Below, piece by piece: positions 1 to 9,228 of a DNA stretch of 31,124 nt. Position 1 is the stretch's first letter. Each line of letters begins with the position of its first letter. Location of the stretch: the NCBI GenBank assembly GCA_045402695.1, contig JAWPNA010000097.1:1-31124 (forward strand), given 5' to 3'. The notes beneath the pieces were generated by a model, which was not told the DNA's origin, searched no databases, and saw nothing but the letters and a program-made list of their open reading frames with translations. Both the position numbers and the translations under genes were made by a program. The DNA is from JAWPNA01 sp045402695 (GTDB lineage: Bacteria; Acidobacteriota; Polarisedimenticolia; JACPZX01; DASXTC01).

Positions 1-1259
1 CGGGCGACATCCTCCTTCGACACCCCGTCGATCCGATCGAGGACCGAGAACATCTCCCGGTAGTCGCCAGCGATCAGCTCGTGAAAACCGATCCGATCCG
101 CCTTGCCCTGGTTGTCCTTCAGCTCCTTGATCGCATCGGCGCGCATCTGGTTCTTCGCCTTCTGCAGCTCGCGGTCGCTCACGTCGCCGGCGCCGAGCCG
201 AGAAACGACCTCGTGCACGGCGGTCTCCAGCGCCGCGATGTCCACGTCGTCCTTGGCCTGCGTGTAGATCATGAAAAGGCCCGGATCGAGCGAGGCCCTG
301 AAGAACGCGTAGGCCTCCGTGGCCATCTGCTTCTCGTAGATCAGTGTGCGGTACAGCCGTGAGGACTCACCGTCCGTGAGGATCGAGCGCGCGACCTCGA
401 GTGGCGCGAAGTCGGGGTTCTTGAAGGCGGGAGTCTTGTATCCGATCATCACCGCCGGCAGCTCGGCCTGCATCCTGTGGATGACGCGCTTCTCCCCTTT
501 CTGCTCCGGCTCGGCGTCCACCACTGCGCGGGGCGGGGCCTGGCCGGGGATGCCCGAGAAGTGCTTCTCCATCAAGGTCTTGGTCCGCGCCGCATCCACG
601 TCACCCACAATGACGACGATGGCGTTGTTGGGTGCGTAGTAGGTGCGGAAGTAGTTCTTGCAGTCCAGAAGCGAGATGTTGTTCAGATCGGCTTCCCACC
701 CCACCACCGGCCAGCGATAGGAAGAGGCCGTGAACGCGTTCGATGTGAGGACCTCGAAGAGCTTGCCCTCCGTGGAATTGTCGGTGCGGAGCCGCCTCTC
801 CTCCTTGACGATGCTGCGTTCCTGCTCGAGGTTCTCCGGCGTGATCGTCAGCGATCGCATCCGGTCAGATTCCAGATCCAGGACGGTCTCGAGGTTCTCG
901 CTCGAGACCTCCTCGTAGTAGTCGGTGTAGTCGTACCACGTGCTGCCGTTGCTGCTGCCGCCTGCCGATTCGATCAGGCGATCGAACTCCTTCGGAGCGA
1001 ACTTCGCCGACCCGTTGAACATCATGTGCTCGAACAGGTGGGAGATGCCGGTGATGCCCGGGGCCTCGTTGCGCGAGCCCACGCGGAAGTAGGTCAGGTA
1101 GCAGAGCGTCGGTGAAAAATGATCCTCCAGGATGAGGAGGCTCAAGCCGTTGCTGAGCGTGTGGCGATCCACGTTCAGCATGATGTCGGATCCGGCGGCC
1201 AGGCCCGAGGTCGTGAGCAACGCTCCGCCGGCCTGCACCGGCGCGAGGAATCCACGCAT
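1..1259 (-). CDS. M16 family zinc metallopeptidase (insulinase/pitrilysin-like), 3' end outside window
   Basis: The minus strand is open from position 1259 to the window edge, about 419 codons without a stop. Near residues 74-78 it carries the inverted zinc motif HLFEH (HxxEH: two His bind zinc and Glu is the base). A Glu in LEQER near residue 145 is a candidate third ligand. The N-terminal M16 domain is followed by the start of the M16_C domain, so the C-terminal end is missing. The ATG at 1259 is preceded by GGGAG at good spacing; a second in-frame ATG lies at 1181. Members cleave peptides, usually in the periplasm in Gram-negatives. No clear signal peptide is visible: the first 26 residues are only mildly hydrophobic, so location is unsure. 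It is divergent from the TamB-Omp85 gene, with 89 bp between them. The family call is firm; the substrate is unknown. Confidence 0.9.
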   Translation of the reverse strand, partial: MRGFLAPVQAGGALLTTSGLAAGSDIMLNVDRHTLSNGLSLLILEDHFSPTLCYLTYFRVGSRNEAPGITGISHLFEHMMFNGSAKFAPKEFDRLIESAGGSSNGSTWYDYTDYYEEVSSENLETVLDLESDRMRSLTITPENLEQERSIVKEERRLRTDNSTEGKLFEVLTSNAFTASSYRWPVVGWEADLNNISLLDCKNYFRTYYAPNNAIVVIVGDVDAARTKTLMEKHFSGIPGQAPPRAVVDAEPEQKGEKRVIHRMQAELPAVMIGYKTPAFKNPDFAPLEVARSILTDGESSRLYRTLIYEKQMATEAYAFFRASLDPGLFMIYTQAKDDVDIAALETAVHEVVSRLGAGDVSDRELQKAKNQMRADAIKELKDNQGKADRIGFHELIAGDYREMFSVLDRIDGVSKEDVA

Positions 1260-1310
1260 CCTGTTGTCTCCCGACCCGTGTTCACGTGCATGGCTCTCCG
1301 AGGACGCGGG

Positions 1311-1319
1311 ATCATACCA
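1311..1319 (-). promoter_or_regulatory. Candidate extended -10 promoter for the M16 gene
   Basis: On the minus strand the sequence reads TGGTATGAT, a TGn extension followed by a 5/6 match to TATAAT. It would start transcription about 45 nt before the M16 ATG. No good -35 is seen, which an extended -10 can tolerate. This is motif matching only. Confidence 0.35.
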
Positions 1320-1348
1320 TGCCGCGCCGTGAGGAATTAGACTAGAGC

Positions 1349-4300
1349 ATGTCCTCCGGTGCACGGCTTCGGCTTTGGGCTCGCCGGATCCTCTACGTCC
1401 TCGTGATCCCGCTGGCGGTTCTCATCACTGGCCTGCTCTTCTATTTCCACACGGGCCATCCCGAGACTCTGCTGCGCCGGCGTATCGTCGCGGGCGTGAG
1501 CGAGGCGCTGGGCCGGCCGGTCACGGTGGAGAGCGTGGGACTGCAGTACCTCCCGTTCAGAGTGGTCATCGAGGGGTTTCACTCCGAGTCGCCCATCATC
1601 TCGGCCTCCCGGGTCGAAGTGTCGCTTTCATGGAGAGCGCTCCTGCGCGGCCGGATCCTCGTCAGCGACGTGGCAGTGCACGGACCGGTGCTCGACTGGG
1701 AGATCGATGCGCAGCGTCTCATCAGCCGCGAGAGCCCCGCTGCATCGCCTCCTCCCGACGAGGGTTGGCTCTCCCGAAGACTCACGCTGCGACATCTTGA
1801 GATCGATGGGGGGACGATCCGTATCGGATCGCGCCGCCGGGCCGTGACGGCGGACCTGGAGGAGATCTCCTTCACCGCGCGCAACGCCACGGCCGGATGG
1901 AAGGGGCCGTGGGAAGGTTCGCTCACATTCTCGCATGGGCGGTTCGAGTTCGATGAGATCTCCATCAGCGGCATGGAAGGACAGCTCGAACTCTCGGCGA
2001 GCCCCGATGGCATGCGCGCGCGAAACCTGAGCCTGACAGCCCAGGGGCTTCGGATCGATGGGAGCGGCGAGGTGATGCCGGGCACCCCGGTGCGCGCCCT
2101 GTGGGATCTGACCTCGCTGCTCGATCCGCAGGCGCCGTCGCTGTCACGTCCGCTGCCCGAGTTCGCGGCGCGACAGGTCGCCCTCGACGCGCGGTTCACG
2201 ATCTCCGACCAGGGCCCGAAGGTGACCGGGTCGTTCACCGCGCAGAGGCCCTCCATCGATCTCGATCGCAAGAAGGAGCTCGACGGCCCATTCGTCGAGC
2301 TGCCGGCGGAAAAAGCCGAAGGGACCTTCGAGGCAGCGGGCGGGCGCATCGAGGTGGAAGTCAACGTCAATGCCATCGCGGGGGGGACAGCCCACGGATC
2401 GTATACAGGCACCAAGGAGGAAGGCCGGTCCGACGCCACAAGGCAGCACGAGCTCACGATCACGGCCCAGGCCCTCGACGTCGAGGAGCTCATGGGCCGG
2501 TTCGATCTGCCCGGCGACGATCGCGTCGCCCCGGCTTCCCGCGTCTCGGGGCGCGCCACGATGCGGTGGCTCGCCGGCGGCATCGCCGAAGCGCGCGGCT
2601 CGGCCGTTCTGACGTTCGCGCCGGGTCAGGGCTCGCTTCCCACGTCGGGCACCGCCTCCGTGAGATGGAGCGGCAAGCGCGTCACCATCGAAGACTCGGC
2701 TCTGCATGTGCCCGGCTCGGACCTCGAGATCGCGGGGACCGTCGACGGCACGAGAGATCCGATGACGCTGGCCCTGACCTGCGACCTGGAGGCGGAAGAT
2801 GGGCTGCCACTGGCGTCGTTCCTCGAGGCGCGCTTCAATCTTACGGGATCGTCCGCCTCGCGGCCGGCGCTGCGCCCCACGGACCTGAAGGGCCAGGCCA
2901 CTGCGCATCTCGATGTGTCGGGGACCACCGCCCGGCCCCATCTCGAGGCCTCGTTCGACTCGGGACAGCTCGAGGTCTCGCTGCCTGGACTCGGCGGCGG
3001 CATCCATCGAGATGGGGAAGCGCCGCGCGTCCCCATCTCGCTGGACCGCGCCACGGGAGAGATCAGTTTCGGCCATGGCAGCCTCGCGCTGGACCTGCGG
3101 GAAGCGGCCGGAGACGGGTTGATGGCGGCGGGGCGGATCGAGGCCGACCCGGGAGAGTCCCGCCTGCTGCGGCTCGACATGGAGGCGCCCGTGATCCCCG
3201 CGGAGCTGCTGGCCCGCCTTGCAGGACTCCCTCCCTCCGCCCCGCGGCCATCGGGAACCGTCCGCGCATCGGCCCACCTTCTCGCGCGCCCGGAAGACTC
3301 GGGCGCGCTATCGGGCTCCTTGGCTCTCGAGGCCGCCGAGATGGAGGTCGGCGGACTGCCCCTGACGGACGTCAAGGCTTCCGCGGATCTCGGCAAGGAC
3401 CAGCTCGAGCTGAAGCAGGCGGCCTTCACGCTCTTCTCAGGGTCGGTGCGCGCAGGCGGCCGCATCGCGCTGGGGCAGGGACCCGCCCGCGGCACGATTG
3501 AAGTGCAGGTCGAAGGAATCGATCTGGCGGACGTGGACAGGACGTATCCCGGGCCGTCGATGTCCGGACTGGTCGATGCCGCCGGGCTGATCACGGTGAA
3601 CGGACCGATCTCCGTCGAGGGGAAACTGACGGGACGCGCCGTCAAGATCGCGGGAATCGACCTGGGGCAAGCCCATGGCTCGGTGGGCGGAACGCTCGAT
3701 CACGTCCACGTTGATCTGCTCGACGAGGAAGGGGACCTCGCCGCCTCCGTCCAGTTCGCCGGCCTTCCCGCCGGAGAGGATCCGGTCGGCACCGGTGCGC
3801 CAGGCGTGACGGACATTACGCTCAATGGGACCGTCACAGTTCGCAAGCTCAGCCTCGAGAGGATCCGGCCCCTGCTTCCTCCCGGAGCGCTTGCCGGACT
3901 CAAAGGGGAGACCGCGGGCCAGATCACGGTGCATGGTTCTCTGCGCGATCCGGCCGGCATGGAGCTGCACGCGCGGCTCGATTCGCTGAGCTTGACTGCG
4001 GGAGACTACCCGCTCCATAGCGATGGAGAGGTCTCCCTGACCCTGATGGATCGGTTCCTCACGCTGGCACCGATGCGGCTGATGGGAGAGAAGACCGACC
4101 TGACGGTGGGAGGATCGATGAACCTGCGCGAGGGATACGATCTGACCGCGCGCATCGAGGGATCGTACGACCTGGGCCTGGCGGAGATCGTCATTCCCGA
4201 CATGCGGGCTTCGGGTCCCGGCACCGCCGACCTGCGCGTCGTCGAGCATGGCGACACCTTGGCCTACGGCGGGACGCTCACCGTGGACGGCGGCTCCATC

Positions 4301-7300
4301 GTCCACCCGTCGCTGCCGCTCCCGCTGCAGAACGTCACGGGGCACGGGCACTTCAACGAAGAGGGGCTCCTGCAGATCGACGAGATCCGCTGCGACCTGG
4401 GCGGCGGACAGGCCGCCGGCGCCGGATGGGCTCGCTTCGACGGGGCGCGCATCCCCGAGATGCATCTCGCAGTGACCGGATCGGGAATACGGGCCGAGAT
4501 TCTCCCCGACCTGCGCGCCTTCTTCGACGCGGACGTCACTCTCGACAAGGACCACGAGGACTACCGCCTCGGAGGCCAGATAAAGATCCAGCGTGCGATC
4601 TATTCCAGGCCGTTCGGCGTCGAGGCCTCCGCTCTGCTCCTGCGCAGCCGCGAGTTCGCGCCCGACGCCCAGCGCAGCGCCGCCGCGCCGACCATCTACC
4701 TCGACTTCGACATCACGGCCGACGGTGACGTCTGGATCAGAAACGAGGACGCGCTGATCGAGGCCGCCACGCACCTCTCCCTCGAAGGGACGCTCGACAA
4801 GCCGGAGCTGTCGGGACGTATCTCGGCGCTGGAAGGCGGGACCTATCGGTTTCGAGGCATCACCTACCGAATCGTGGGCGGGTCCGTGGACTTCGTGGAC
4901 GTGGCCAAGATCGACCCGGTGGTGGACATCGAGGCCTCCACCCGCGTGCAGGAGTACGAGGTCACGCTGCGCATCACCGGGCGTTTCAGCAAGCCGGTGT
5001 ACGAGCTCACTTCAGATCCCCCGCTGCCTCGCAACCAAATCGTCTGGCTGCTTTTGACTGGGCACACGCTCGACGAGTCAGGCAGCAACATCACGCAGGG
5101 GGCGGCGGAAGCGCAGGTGGCCGCCTATCTCGCGGCGGGGCCTGTGACAGGAGCGGTGTCGGCGCCTCTGGAGAAGTACCTGGGCGTGTCGAGCGTGCAG
5201 ATCGATCCGTACTTTCTCAACGGCACCGCGGACCCTTCGGCGCGGGTCACCCTGACCAAACGCGTGTCGGAGAACCTGAGGATGATCTACTCCACCAACG
5301 TCGGGCAGAGCGGGCAACAGATCTACCAGATCGAGTACAACCCGGGCCGCATCTGGGACGTGCTCGGCACGCGCGACTTCGACGGCTCGATCGGCGCGGA
5401 TCTCAGGTTCCGCCGACGGTGGGGCATGGCTCGGCCGATCGATGAGGGGCCGGCCGCAAACGGAAGCGGCGCCGGGGTCGAGCCGCCTGCGCGCCTGAAG
5501 GTGGGACGGATCCAGGTCGTGGCGGATCACGTCGTGGACAGCGAGAAGTCGCTCATCCACCGGCTGCCCTTCGACGAGGGAAGCTGGCTCGATCGAGGGG
5601 ATCTCCTGGAAGGGCGCGAGTCGTTGCGCATCCACTACGTGACGCACGGTTACCCGGCCGCACAGGTGGAAGTGTTCGAGGAGGCGCCCGATCCGCCCGA
5701 TCCGTGCTGCATCAACGTGCGTTACGCAATCCGCTCGGGGCCGGAACACTCGGTCAGGATCACGGGCGACGTGCGGCCGCGCCCGCTGCGCCAGGCTATC
5801 AAGGAGGCGTGGATGGAGCCAGTGATCCTCGAGGACCTCGTATCGGAGGCGCGCCGGGCGGCCCTGGACTACCTCAAGGGGGAGGGGCTCTACTCCGCGC
5901 AGGTGGATGCGGAAACGGAGGCCCCGGAGCCCGACCGCCGCATCGTGAAACTGAACGTCGAGCCAGGCGAGAAGGTCGAAGTGCGCTCCATCATTTTCGC
6001 CGGCAACGAAGAGATGCCCTCAGACAGGCTCCGCCGCCAGATGCTCACCGACACCGGCGGCGGCCTGTCGGGTCTGTTCGGCAAGGAGCTGTTGAAGGAG
6101 CCGGTGCTTCTGGATGACATCGCGGCCATCCGGAGCCTGTACGTGGCCAGCGGATACCTTTCCGCGCGTGTCGCTCCCCCATCGGTGTCGCTCTCTGAGG
6201 ACGGCAAGAAAGCGGACATCACGATCCTGGTCAAGGAAGGGCCTCAATCGGTCATTGGCGCCGTGTCGATCGAGGGAAAGGTGCCTGACGTAGATGGAGA
6301 GAAGATGATCGAATCCACAGGCCTGGTGGTGGGACAAAGCGTCAGCCCCGAGGCGGTGAGTCAGGGCGCGGACAGCCTTCGCGAGATGCTCGACCTGGAG
6401 GGGTTCTACCGCGTCCGCGTCTCCTACCGGATCGAGGGCCCTCCCGCCCAGACCCGCGTTGTCTTCTCGGTGGCCGCGGGAGATCGCGGGCGCGTCGCGG
6501 ATGTGATCATCGAGGGCAACACGCGCACCAACACGGTGATCGTGAAGCGCGAGATCACAATGAAGAAGGGCGATCATCTTAGCCGTTCCGCCATCCTGAC
6601 GACGCAACAGAACCTCTACAAGCTCGGTGTGTTCCGCTCGGCGCAGGTCGTACCCGAGCCGGTGGAGGGGCGCCCCGGATTCGCGAACGTGCGCGTGAAA
6701 CTCGAGGAAGGGGCGCCGTGGTTGACCGCCTGGGGGCTCGGCTACGACAGTGTGGATCGCACGCGTGCCTCGTTCGAGGTGGCCAACAACAACCTGTTCG
6801 GCACACGCCGATCGGCGGGGCTGTTCGTGCGCGCCTCGGCGGTGGATGAGAGACTTCAGATCAACCTGCGCGATCCCAACCTGTTCACGCACCGCATCGA
6901 GACACTGCTGAGCGCGTTCGGCGAGCGGCAGGACTTCGATTCGTACAACGTCCGCCGATTCGGCGCCACGAGCCAGCTGAGCCGCAAGCTCCACCGCGAT
7001 CAGGTGACCCTGTTCGGACGGTACCGCCTCGAGGACATCAACCTGTACGACCTGGAGATCAGCGCGGAGGAGACCGGACAGCAGACGGTCAGACTGGCCA
7101 GCATCGCGGGCTCGGTCGCCCTGGACCTCCGGGACGACATCGTGAACCCCAAGAGCGGTGGGCTCAGCTCGTTCGAGTACCGGATCTACGATCAGGGGTT
7201 GGGCTCCGAGGAGCAGTTCTCGCGGGTGTACGCCTCCTCCTCGTTCTTCAAGGAGATCGGCCACGGCGTCATCTGGGCCTCCTCGGTAACGGCCGGGCTG

Positions 7301-7684
7301 ATCACGTCCCGAGACATCCCGGTCAGCGAGCGGTTCTTCGCGGGCGGCGACACGACCTTGCGGGGCTTCTCGTACAACTCGGTCGGGCCATTGGATCCCG
7401 AGACCGGCAATCCCATCGGGGGCCAGGGCCTGTTCCTCCTCAACCAGGAGCTCAGGATCCCGCTCTACAAGGCGCTCAAGAGCGTCGTGTTCTTTGACGC
7501 TGGAAACGTTTTCAGCGACCTCTCTCAGTACGACCTCGGCGAGCTGAGGCACGACATCGGCGTGGGATTACGCTTCGACACGCCCGTGGGCCCGTTCCGT
7601 GTCGAGTACGGCCGGAAGCTGGAGCGCGAGAACCGCGGGGAGGATCTGGGACAGCTCTTCTTCTCGATCGGGCAGGCGTTCTAG
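1349..7684 (+). CDS. TamB-like (AsmA/DUF490) module fused to five POTRA domains and an Omp85 barrel
   Basis: This is one uninterrupted 2111-residue frame. Residues about 9-29 form a signal anchor. Residues about 30-1000 are the long repetitive beta-rich AsmA/TamB body. Residues about 1020-1365 match the TamB C-terminal domain, including the SDPPL motif at 1222-1226 followed by QIVWLLLTG. After a short Gly/Pro linker come five POTRA-like units (about 1383-1470, 1471-1547, 1548-1636, 1637-1716 and 1717-1790), then a 16-strand-type Omp85 barrel (about 1792-2111). The barrel has the conserved LRGF loop motif at 2004-2007 and a terminal Phe typical of outer-membrane proteins. In Proteobacteria TamA (outer membrane) and TamB (inner-membrane anchored) are separate proteins that touch through the TamB C-terminus and TamA POTRA. 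Here that contact is covalent. The inferred role is outer-membrane protein insertion or lipid transport across the periplasm. GAGGAA lies 12 nt before the ATG, a rather long spacing. Confidence 0.93.
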   Translation: MSSGARLRLWARRILYVLVIPLAVLITGLLFYFHTGHPETLLRRRIVAGVSEALGRPVTVESVGLQYLPFRVVIEGFHSESPIISASRVEVSLSWRALLRGRILVSDVAVHGPVLDWEIDAQRLISRESPAASPPPDEGWLSRRLTLRHLEIDGGTIRIGSRRRAVTADLEEISFTARNATAGWKGPWEGSLTFSHGRFEFDEISISGMEGQLELSASPDGMRARNLSLTAQGLRIDGSGEVMPGTPVRALWDLTSLLDPQAPSLSRPLPEFAARQVALDARFTISDQGPKVTGSFTAQRPSIDLDRKKELDGPFVELPAEKAEGTFEAAGGRIEVEVNVNAIAGGTAHGSYTGTKEEGRSDATRQHELTITAQALDVEELMGRFDLPGDDRVAPASRVSGRATMRWLAGGIAEARGSAVLTFAPGQGSLPTSGTASVRWSGKRVTIEDSALHVPGSDLEIAGTVDGTRDPMTLALTCDLEAEDGLPLASFLEARFNLTGSSASRPALRPTDLKGQATAHLDVSGTTARPHLEASFDSGQLEVSLPGLGGGIHRDGEAPRVPISLDRATGEISFGHGSLALDLREAAGDGLMAAGRIEADPGESRLLRLDMEAPVIPAELLARLAGLPPSAPRPSGTVRASAHLLARPEDSGALSGSLALEAAEMEVGGLPLTDVKASADLGKDQLELKQAAFTLFSGSVRAGGRIALGQGPARGTIEVQVEGIDLADVDRTYPGPSMSGLVDAAGLITVNGPISVEGKLTGRAVKIAGIDLGQAHGSVGGTLDHVHVDLLDEEGDLAASVQFAGLPAGEDPVGTGAPGVTDITLNGTVTVRKLSLERIRPLLPPGALAGLKGETAGQITVHGSLRDPAGMELHARLDSLSLTAGDYPLHSDGEVSLTLMDRFLTLAPMRLMGEKTDLTVGGSMNLREGYDLTARIEGSYDLGLAEIVIPDMRASGPGTADLRVVEHGDTLAYGGTLTVDGGSIVHPSLPLPLQNVTGHGHFNEEGLLQIDEIRCDLGGGQAAGAGWARFDGARIPEMHLAVTGSGIRAEILPDLRAFFDADVTLDKDHEDYRLGGQIKIQRAIYSRPFGVEASALLLRSREFAPDAQRSAAAPTIYLDFDITADGDVWIRNEDALIEAATHLSLEGTLDKPELSGRISALEGGTYRFRGITYRIVGGSVDFVDVAKIDPVVDIEASTRVQEYEVTLRITGRFSKPVYELTSDPPLPRNQIVWLLLTGHTLDESGSNITQGAAEAQVAAYLAAGPVTGAVSAPLEKYLGVSSVQIDPYFLNGTADPSARVTLTKRVSENLRMIYSTNVGQSGQQIYQIEYNPGRIWDVLGTRDFDGSIGADLRFRRRWGMARPIDEGPAANGSGAGVEPPARLKVGRIQVVADHVVDSEKSLIHRLPFDEGSWLDRGDLLEGRESLRIHYVTHGYPAAQVEVFEEAPDPPDPCCINVRYAIRSGPEHSVRITGDVRPRPLRQAIKEAWMEPVILEDLVSEARRAALDYLKGEGLYSAQVDAETEAPEPDRRIVKLNVEPGEKVEVRSIIFAGNEEMPSDRLRRQMLTDTGGGLSGLFGKELLKEPVLLDDIAAIRSLYVASGYLSARVAPPSVSLSEDGKKADITILVKEGPQSVIGAVSIEGKVPDVDGEKMIESTGLVVGQSVSPEAVSQGADSLREMLDLEGFYRVRVSYRIEGPPAQTRVVFSVAAGDRGRVADVIIEGNTRTNTVIVKREITMKKGDHLSRSAILTTQQNLYKLGVFRSAQVVPEPVEGRPGFANVRVKLEEGAPWLTAWGLGYDSVDRTRASFEVANNNLFGTRRSAGLFVRASAVDERLQINLRDPNLFTHRIETLLSAFGERQDFDSYNVRRFGATSQLSRKLHRDQVTLFGRYRLEDINLYDLEISAEETGQQTVRLASIAGSVALDLRDDIVNPKSGGLSSFEYRIYDQGLGSEEQFSRVYASSSFFKEIGHGVIWASSVTAGLITSRDIPVSERFFAGGDTTLRGFSYNSVGPLDPETGNPIGGQGLFLLNQELRIPLYKALKSVVFFDAGNVFSDLSQYDLGELRHDIGVGLRFDTPVGPFRVEYGRKLERENRGEDLGQLFFSIGQAF

Positions 7685-7691
7685 CCATTGT

Positions 7692-7705
7692 GAGTCTCAA
7701 GACTC
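7692..7705. other. Short perfect inverted repeat just after the TamB-Omp85 stop
   Basis: GAGTC, TCAA, GACTC form a 5-bp stem with a 4-nt loop, 8 bp after the stop codon. There is no T-run, so it is a poor intrinsic terminator. It could be an operator or chance. Confidence 0.25.
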
Positions 7706-7715
7706 GAGCCCTCCA

Positions 7716-7743
7716 TTTACACCGGAACATCCGATGCGATAAC
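7716..7743 (+). promoter_or_regulatory. Candidate sigma70-type promoter for the FHA-ABC operon
   Basis: TTTACA (5/6 match to the -35) is separated by 16 nt from GATAAC (4/6 match to the -10). It lies 46 bp before the FHA start, in the 105-bp gap after the TamB-Omp85 gene, so it would serve the five-gene run downstream. Motif match only. Confidence 0.4.
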
Positions 7744-7789
7744 ATCGCGCCCGTTGCGGCGGCGGCACCAACCGCGGCGGAGAGGATGG

Positions 7790-8221
7790 ATGCCCGGCGT
7801 ATCCAGCCCCACGGGAGCGTATCTGGTCGCGCTGACCCCGGAGAGCTCCGAGGCCATCCAGGCGCGGGAGATCAACGTCCCGCACCTTCCCTTCCGCATC
7901 GGGCGCGAATCGCGCAATGTCCGGAAAACCGAGACGGGCTTCATCAGCGAGCGCCGCATGCTGGCCCCGCCCAACAACGATCTCTACCTGGTCGAGGAGA
8001 CCGAACCGATGAACGTGTCCCGCGAGCACCTGCTGATCGACCGGGAGGCCGGCGGCTTCTACCTCCAGGACCGGGGCAGCACCTGCGGCACGCTGGTGGA
8101 GGGAGTGATGGTGGGCGGCAAGGGCCGGCCGGCAGCCAGGATTTCTCTGAAAGACCATGACGTCATCATCGTGGGCACGTCGGCATCCCCCTACATCTTC
8201 AAGTTCCGTCTGGAATCGTGA
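7790..8221 (+). CDS. Forkhead-associated (FHA) domain protein
   Basis: The 143-residue protein is nearly all one FHA domain. FRIGRE (G38-R39), SREH (77-80) and DRGSTCGT (94-101) are the three signature blocks. FHA domains bind phosphothreonine peptides and so read Ser/Thr kinase output. The usual Asn of the NGT block is Cys99 here, which may alter binding. The ATG at 7790 is chosen because GGAGAGG sits just upstream; an earlier in-frame start at 7754 has no such site. The gene is the first of a tight run, with the ABC ATPase starting 9 bp after its stop. The most likely role is to tether or gate the ABC transporter in response to a kinase, possibly the one convergent at 11796-14504; that link is inference. 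Confidence 0.88.
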   Translation: MPGVSSPTGAYLVALTPESSEAIQAREINVPHLPFRIGRESRNVRKTETGFISERRMLAPPNNDLYLVEETEPMNVSREHLLIDREAGGFYLQDRGSTCGTLVEGVMVGGKGRPAARISLKDHDVIIVGTSASPYIFKFRLES

Positions 8222-8230
8222 TCGGCGGCG

Positions 8231-9205
8231 ATGAACCGATCCGGCCCGGCATCCGTTGATAACCTCATGCCCGACCTGCCAGGGGGTACCGAGGGGGTCA
8301 TCCAGGTCGAGGACCTCACCATCTCCTACGGGCGCAACCGCGCCCTGGACTCGGTGTCGGCCGTCTTCCCTCCGGGGGCCGTGGGGCTCTTAGGACCCAA
8401 CGGAGCGGGCAAGTCGAGCCTCCTGAAAGCGCTGCTCGGGTTCTTGAAACCTTCGCGCGGGACGGCCCGGGTGCTGGGAATGGATGTTGCGGCCCGTCCG
8501 CTCGACGTTCGCCAGCAGGTGGGCTACATGCCGGAAATCGACTGCCACATTCCGGGCATGAACGCCGTGTCGCTGACCGCCTACCTGGGGGAGCTGTGCG
8601 GCATGCCGAGCGTGGAGGCGATCCAGCGCGCGCACGAGGCGCTCTACTACGTCGGGCTGGGCGACGAACGGTACCGGAACGTGGAGACCTACTCCACGGG
8701 CATGAAGCAGCGGATCAAGCTGGCGCAGGCGCTCGTGCATGGGCCGCACATTCTCTTTCTGGATGAGCCGACCAACGGCCTGGATCCCAAGGGACGCATG
8801 GAGATGCTGGCGCTCATCCGCGACCTGTCACGCCGCAAAGGGGTCAACGTAATCCTTTCGAGCCATCTGCTGCGCGACGTGGAGGAGACCTGCGAGAGCG
8901 TGGTGATGCTGTCGCGCGCGCGCGTGGTGGGCCAGGGGAGCATTGAGTCGCTGAAGGGGGCATCCGGCGAGCTGTTCGAGATCCGCGTGAAGGGCGACCA
9001 GGAGGCGTTCCTGCGGGATCTGACGTCGCGTGGTTGTTCCGCCGGGCCGGCGCACGACGGGCTGCTGGACGTGACCCTTGACCGCGGCATGGGGTCCGAG
9101 ACGATCTTCTCCGTGGCACAGTCCACCGGCGTGCAGGTGCGGCATCTGGTCCGCAAGCAGCCCACGCTCGAGGATGTCTTCGCCCGCGCCGTCGGAGAGA
9201 AGTAG
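8231..9205 (+). CDS. ABC transporter ATP-binding protein (ABC-2 type module, first ATPase)
   Basis: The 324-residue cytoplasmic ATPase has Walker A GPNGAGKS (55-62), a divergent signature in YSTGMKQR, Walker B ILFLDEPTNGLDP, and the H-loop in LSSHLL. The 'TGMKQR' signature and the C-terminal tail of about 90 residues are usual for DrrA/CcmA-like ATPases paired with ABC-2 permeases. It lies 9 bp after the FHA gene and 23 bp before a permease, so the products likely form one complex. The first 23 residues before the core domain are not conserved-looking, and Met13 is an alternative start. The substrate cannot be read from the sequence. Confidence 0.92.
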   Translation: MNRSGPASVDNLMPDLPGGTEGVIQVEDLTISYGRNRALDSVSAVFPPGAVGLLGPNGAGKSSLLKALLGFLKPSRGTARVLGMDVAARPLDVRQQVGYMPEIDCHIPGMNAVSLTAYLGELCGMPSVEAIQRAHEALYYVGLGDERYRNVETYSTGMKQRIKLAQALVHGPHILFLDEPTNGLDPKGRMEMLALIRDLSRRKGVNVILSSHLLRDVEETCESVVMLSRARVVGQGSIESLKGASGELFEIRVKGDQEAFLRDLTSRGCSAGPAHDGLLDVTLDRGMGSETIFSVAQSTGVQVRHLVRKQPTLEDVFARAVGEK

Positions 9206-9228
9206 AGACGTGACGAGGGAGAGCGACG

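Noticed and set aside
2144..4774. Long minus-strand open frames opposite the TamB-Omp85 gene
   Set aside because: They are antisense shadows of a GC-rich gene: low-complexity Arg/Pro/Gly-rich translations with no domain, while the plus strand has clear domains across the same span.
7692..7705. Rho-independent terminator after the TamB-Omp85 gene
   Set aside because: The 5-bp stem is short and no T-run follows; kept only as an inverted repeat.
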